From NCBI GenBank assembly GCA_020226215.1, contig CM035234.1:47991275-48055274 (forward strand): 64,000 bases of DNA, in the 5' to 3' direction. Below, piece after piece: positions 63,040-64,000 of the stretch (position 1 is the first letter of the stretch; the number at the start of each line of letters is the position of its first letter). The notes below the pieces were generated by a model, which saw only the letters and a list, made by a program, of their open reading frames with translations, had not been told where the DNA came from and searched no databases. A program made the position numbers and the translations under genes. The stretch is from Sindora glabra. Its lineage: Eukaryota; Streptophyta; Magnoliopsida; Fabales; Fabaceae.

Positions 63040-63360
63040 ATCCCCCTTCTAATTTGTAACCTCAGTTATTTTAAAGAGGGGATCCAAATTCGAAAGCCCA
63101 CAGCTGATGGCCAATCCGCCTCTTCTGCTCGCATGGAAAACCGTTGGTTAACTTTTGCACTGTTCGACGACCAAACACAACCCCCCCCCCCCCCCCCCAA
63201 AAAAAAAGAAAAAACCTTTTCCGCTGTTCTTCTACTCTACATTGCAGTTAAGAAACGTTGACTTTTGGCCCCCTAAAGAAGAAACGTTGACTTTTGGATT
63301 TGTGAATGGCAGAACAGAAGCTGACACTTTTTTTTTTTTTTTTTAATTTTCGTAGGGATA
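63040..63360 (+). promoter_or_regulatory. GC-richer island with W-box repeats; possible promoter relic
   Basis: Base composition shifts sharply. It contains 18 consecutive C followed by nine A (63181-63207), a poly-T run (about 63328-63345) and two perfect 18-bp direct repeats AGAAACGTTGACTTTTGG (63251-63268, 63280-63297). Each repeat holds a W-box core TTGACT, the site bound by WRKY factors. The ORFs at 63028-63261 and 63155-63346 owe their Pro and Lys runs to the C and A tracts and are not genes. A promoter fragment is inferred only from the W-boxes. Confidence 0.35.
63181..63198. repeat. Poly-C tract (18 C)
   Basis: Uninterrupted C18 followed immediately by A9. The only long C/G run in the window. 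Confidence 0.95.
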
Positions 63361-64000
63361 AATCATCCAAGACGCTTGGTTGCGTAGAAAAAGGCTGTAA
63401 ATCGGTTTAACGATAATTCTAAGGTACTCAAATTAAAATTTTAGATATTAATATCTTTATTTTACAACACAATGAGAATTATTAAATTTAAGTAATATAA
63501 AAATAAATGATTAAAATTTATTATTTAAAATCTTATTTAATAAGTAAAAAATTAATAATATAAAATTTTATTTTAATTTTAAATTCACCAATAATATAAA
63601 ATAAGTAATTTAAGTGAATTATTTATATCAATTCATATGTATATTTTTATACTTTTTCACTATGTAATAAACCTAATTTAATAATTATTAATTCAAATTT
63701 ATTTATAATACATTGTAATTTAAAACTTTCAAAATTAAAATGCTTCCAAAAAAATTATGACATAAACATTTTGAAAATATAGCATACAGTTAACAAATTA
63801 AAAATCTAAACCTCTATTATATGAAGCTATTTTTTTATTTTTTTAAAAAATAATCCCCTTCATTTATTTGTTACATTTTAATACAAAAAAAAAAGAATCT
63901 TTAAAATATTTAATTTAGTAATAAGATTTAGTATTATTTTCAATCAAAAGTCTAATATCAATTGGTACTTTTCAAAAGAAGTGATGTTTATACATATTAT
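63361..64000. other. AT-rich DNA, nothing recognised
   Basis: No gene, RNA or terminus supported up to the window end. Confidence 0.5.

Noticed and set aside
63028..63346. Proline-run ORFs near the end of the window
   Set aside because: The Pro and Lys runs come from the C18/A9 tract, and the frames overlap each other.
1..64000. CRISPR arrays, operons, bacterial-type genes, tRNA or rRNA genes
   Set aside because: No array of regularly spaced repeats, no operon layout and no cloverleaf-forming tRNA or rRNA segment was seen. The content is plant nuclear repeat DNA.

Overview
The window looks like nuclear DNA of a flowering plant, probably a eudicot. It is very AT-rich, has no long intact reading frame, and is full of decayed plant transposons plus relics of plant gene families with GT-AG introns. 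The species cannot be named from the sequence. I find no gene that looks able to make a full protein: every recognisable coding region carries stops, frameshifts or deletions, so this is a gene-poor, repeat-dominated interval.

Layout. 1-5.5 kb: simple repeats and an mTERF-family pseudogene (minus strand, 1338-1960). About 5.5-17.6 kb: a degenerate plus-strand Ty3/gypsy retrotransposon (element A). It has a long 5' LTR ending at 10107, a degenerate tRNA-Met primer site, and gag, protease, RT, RNase H and integrase remnants. Its integrase is split by a 3648-bp solo LTR (13113-16760) that starts TG, ends CA and has a perfect 5-bp target duplication (ATACT). About 17.6-24.2 kb: a second, minus-strand Ty3/gypsy element (B) with a clear primer site (23751-23762) and LTR remnants at both ends. 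Its domain order is abnormal and it contains a tandemly doubled RT segment. 24.2-32.3 kb: a minus-strand CACTA (En/Spm) transposon inserted into B's LTR. It keeps a CACTACAACAAA terminus, subterminal repeats, a Transposase_24-type ORF2 relic and a TNP2 transposase relic; its far terminus was not found.

33.8-35.6 kb: a more complex, less AT-biased stretch with a tandem duplication and two unrecognised gene-like remnants. 38.3-51.3 kb: two minus-strand flavin-containing monooxygenase (FMO) pseudogenes (38309-41238 and 47633-50577) in a roughly 3.65-kb direct duplication. Both keep the same five-exon layout and share nonsense codons, which suggests an already damaged copy was duplicated. 51.4-63 kb: AT-rich repeat DNA with a degenerate tandem array, CACTA-like subterminal repeats, two Helitron-like 3' ends, a tRNA-type SINE with an 18-bp target duplication, and a tandem duplication. 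63.04-63.36 kb: a distinct island with an 18-C tract and two W-box-containing direct repeats.

The insertions can be ordered in time: A is older than the solo LTR inside it, and B is older than the CACTA inside its LTR. Many inactivating changes in the TE and FMO relics are of the C-to-T/G-to-A type (Trp and Gln codons become stops), as expected from long-term loss of methylated cytosines. I found no convincing new functional system. The most unusual items are the shared-lesion FMO duplication, the scrambled element B, the facing Helitron-like termini, and a hairpin pair with matched arm changes.
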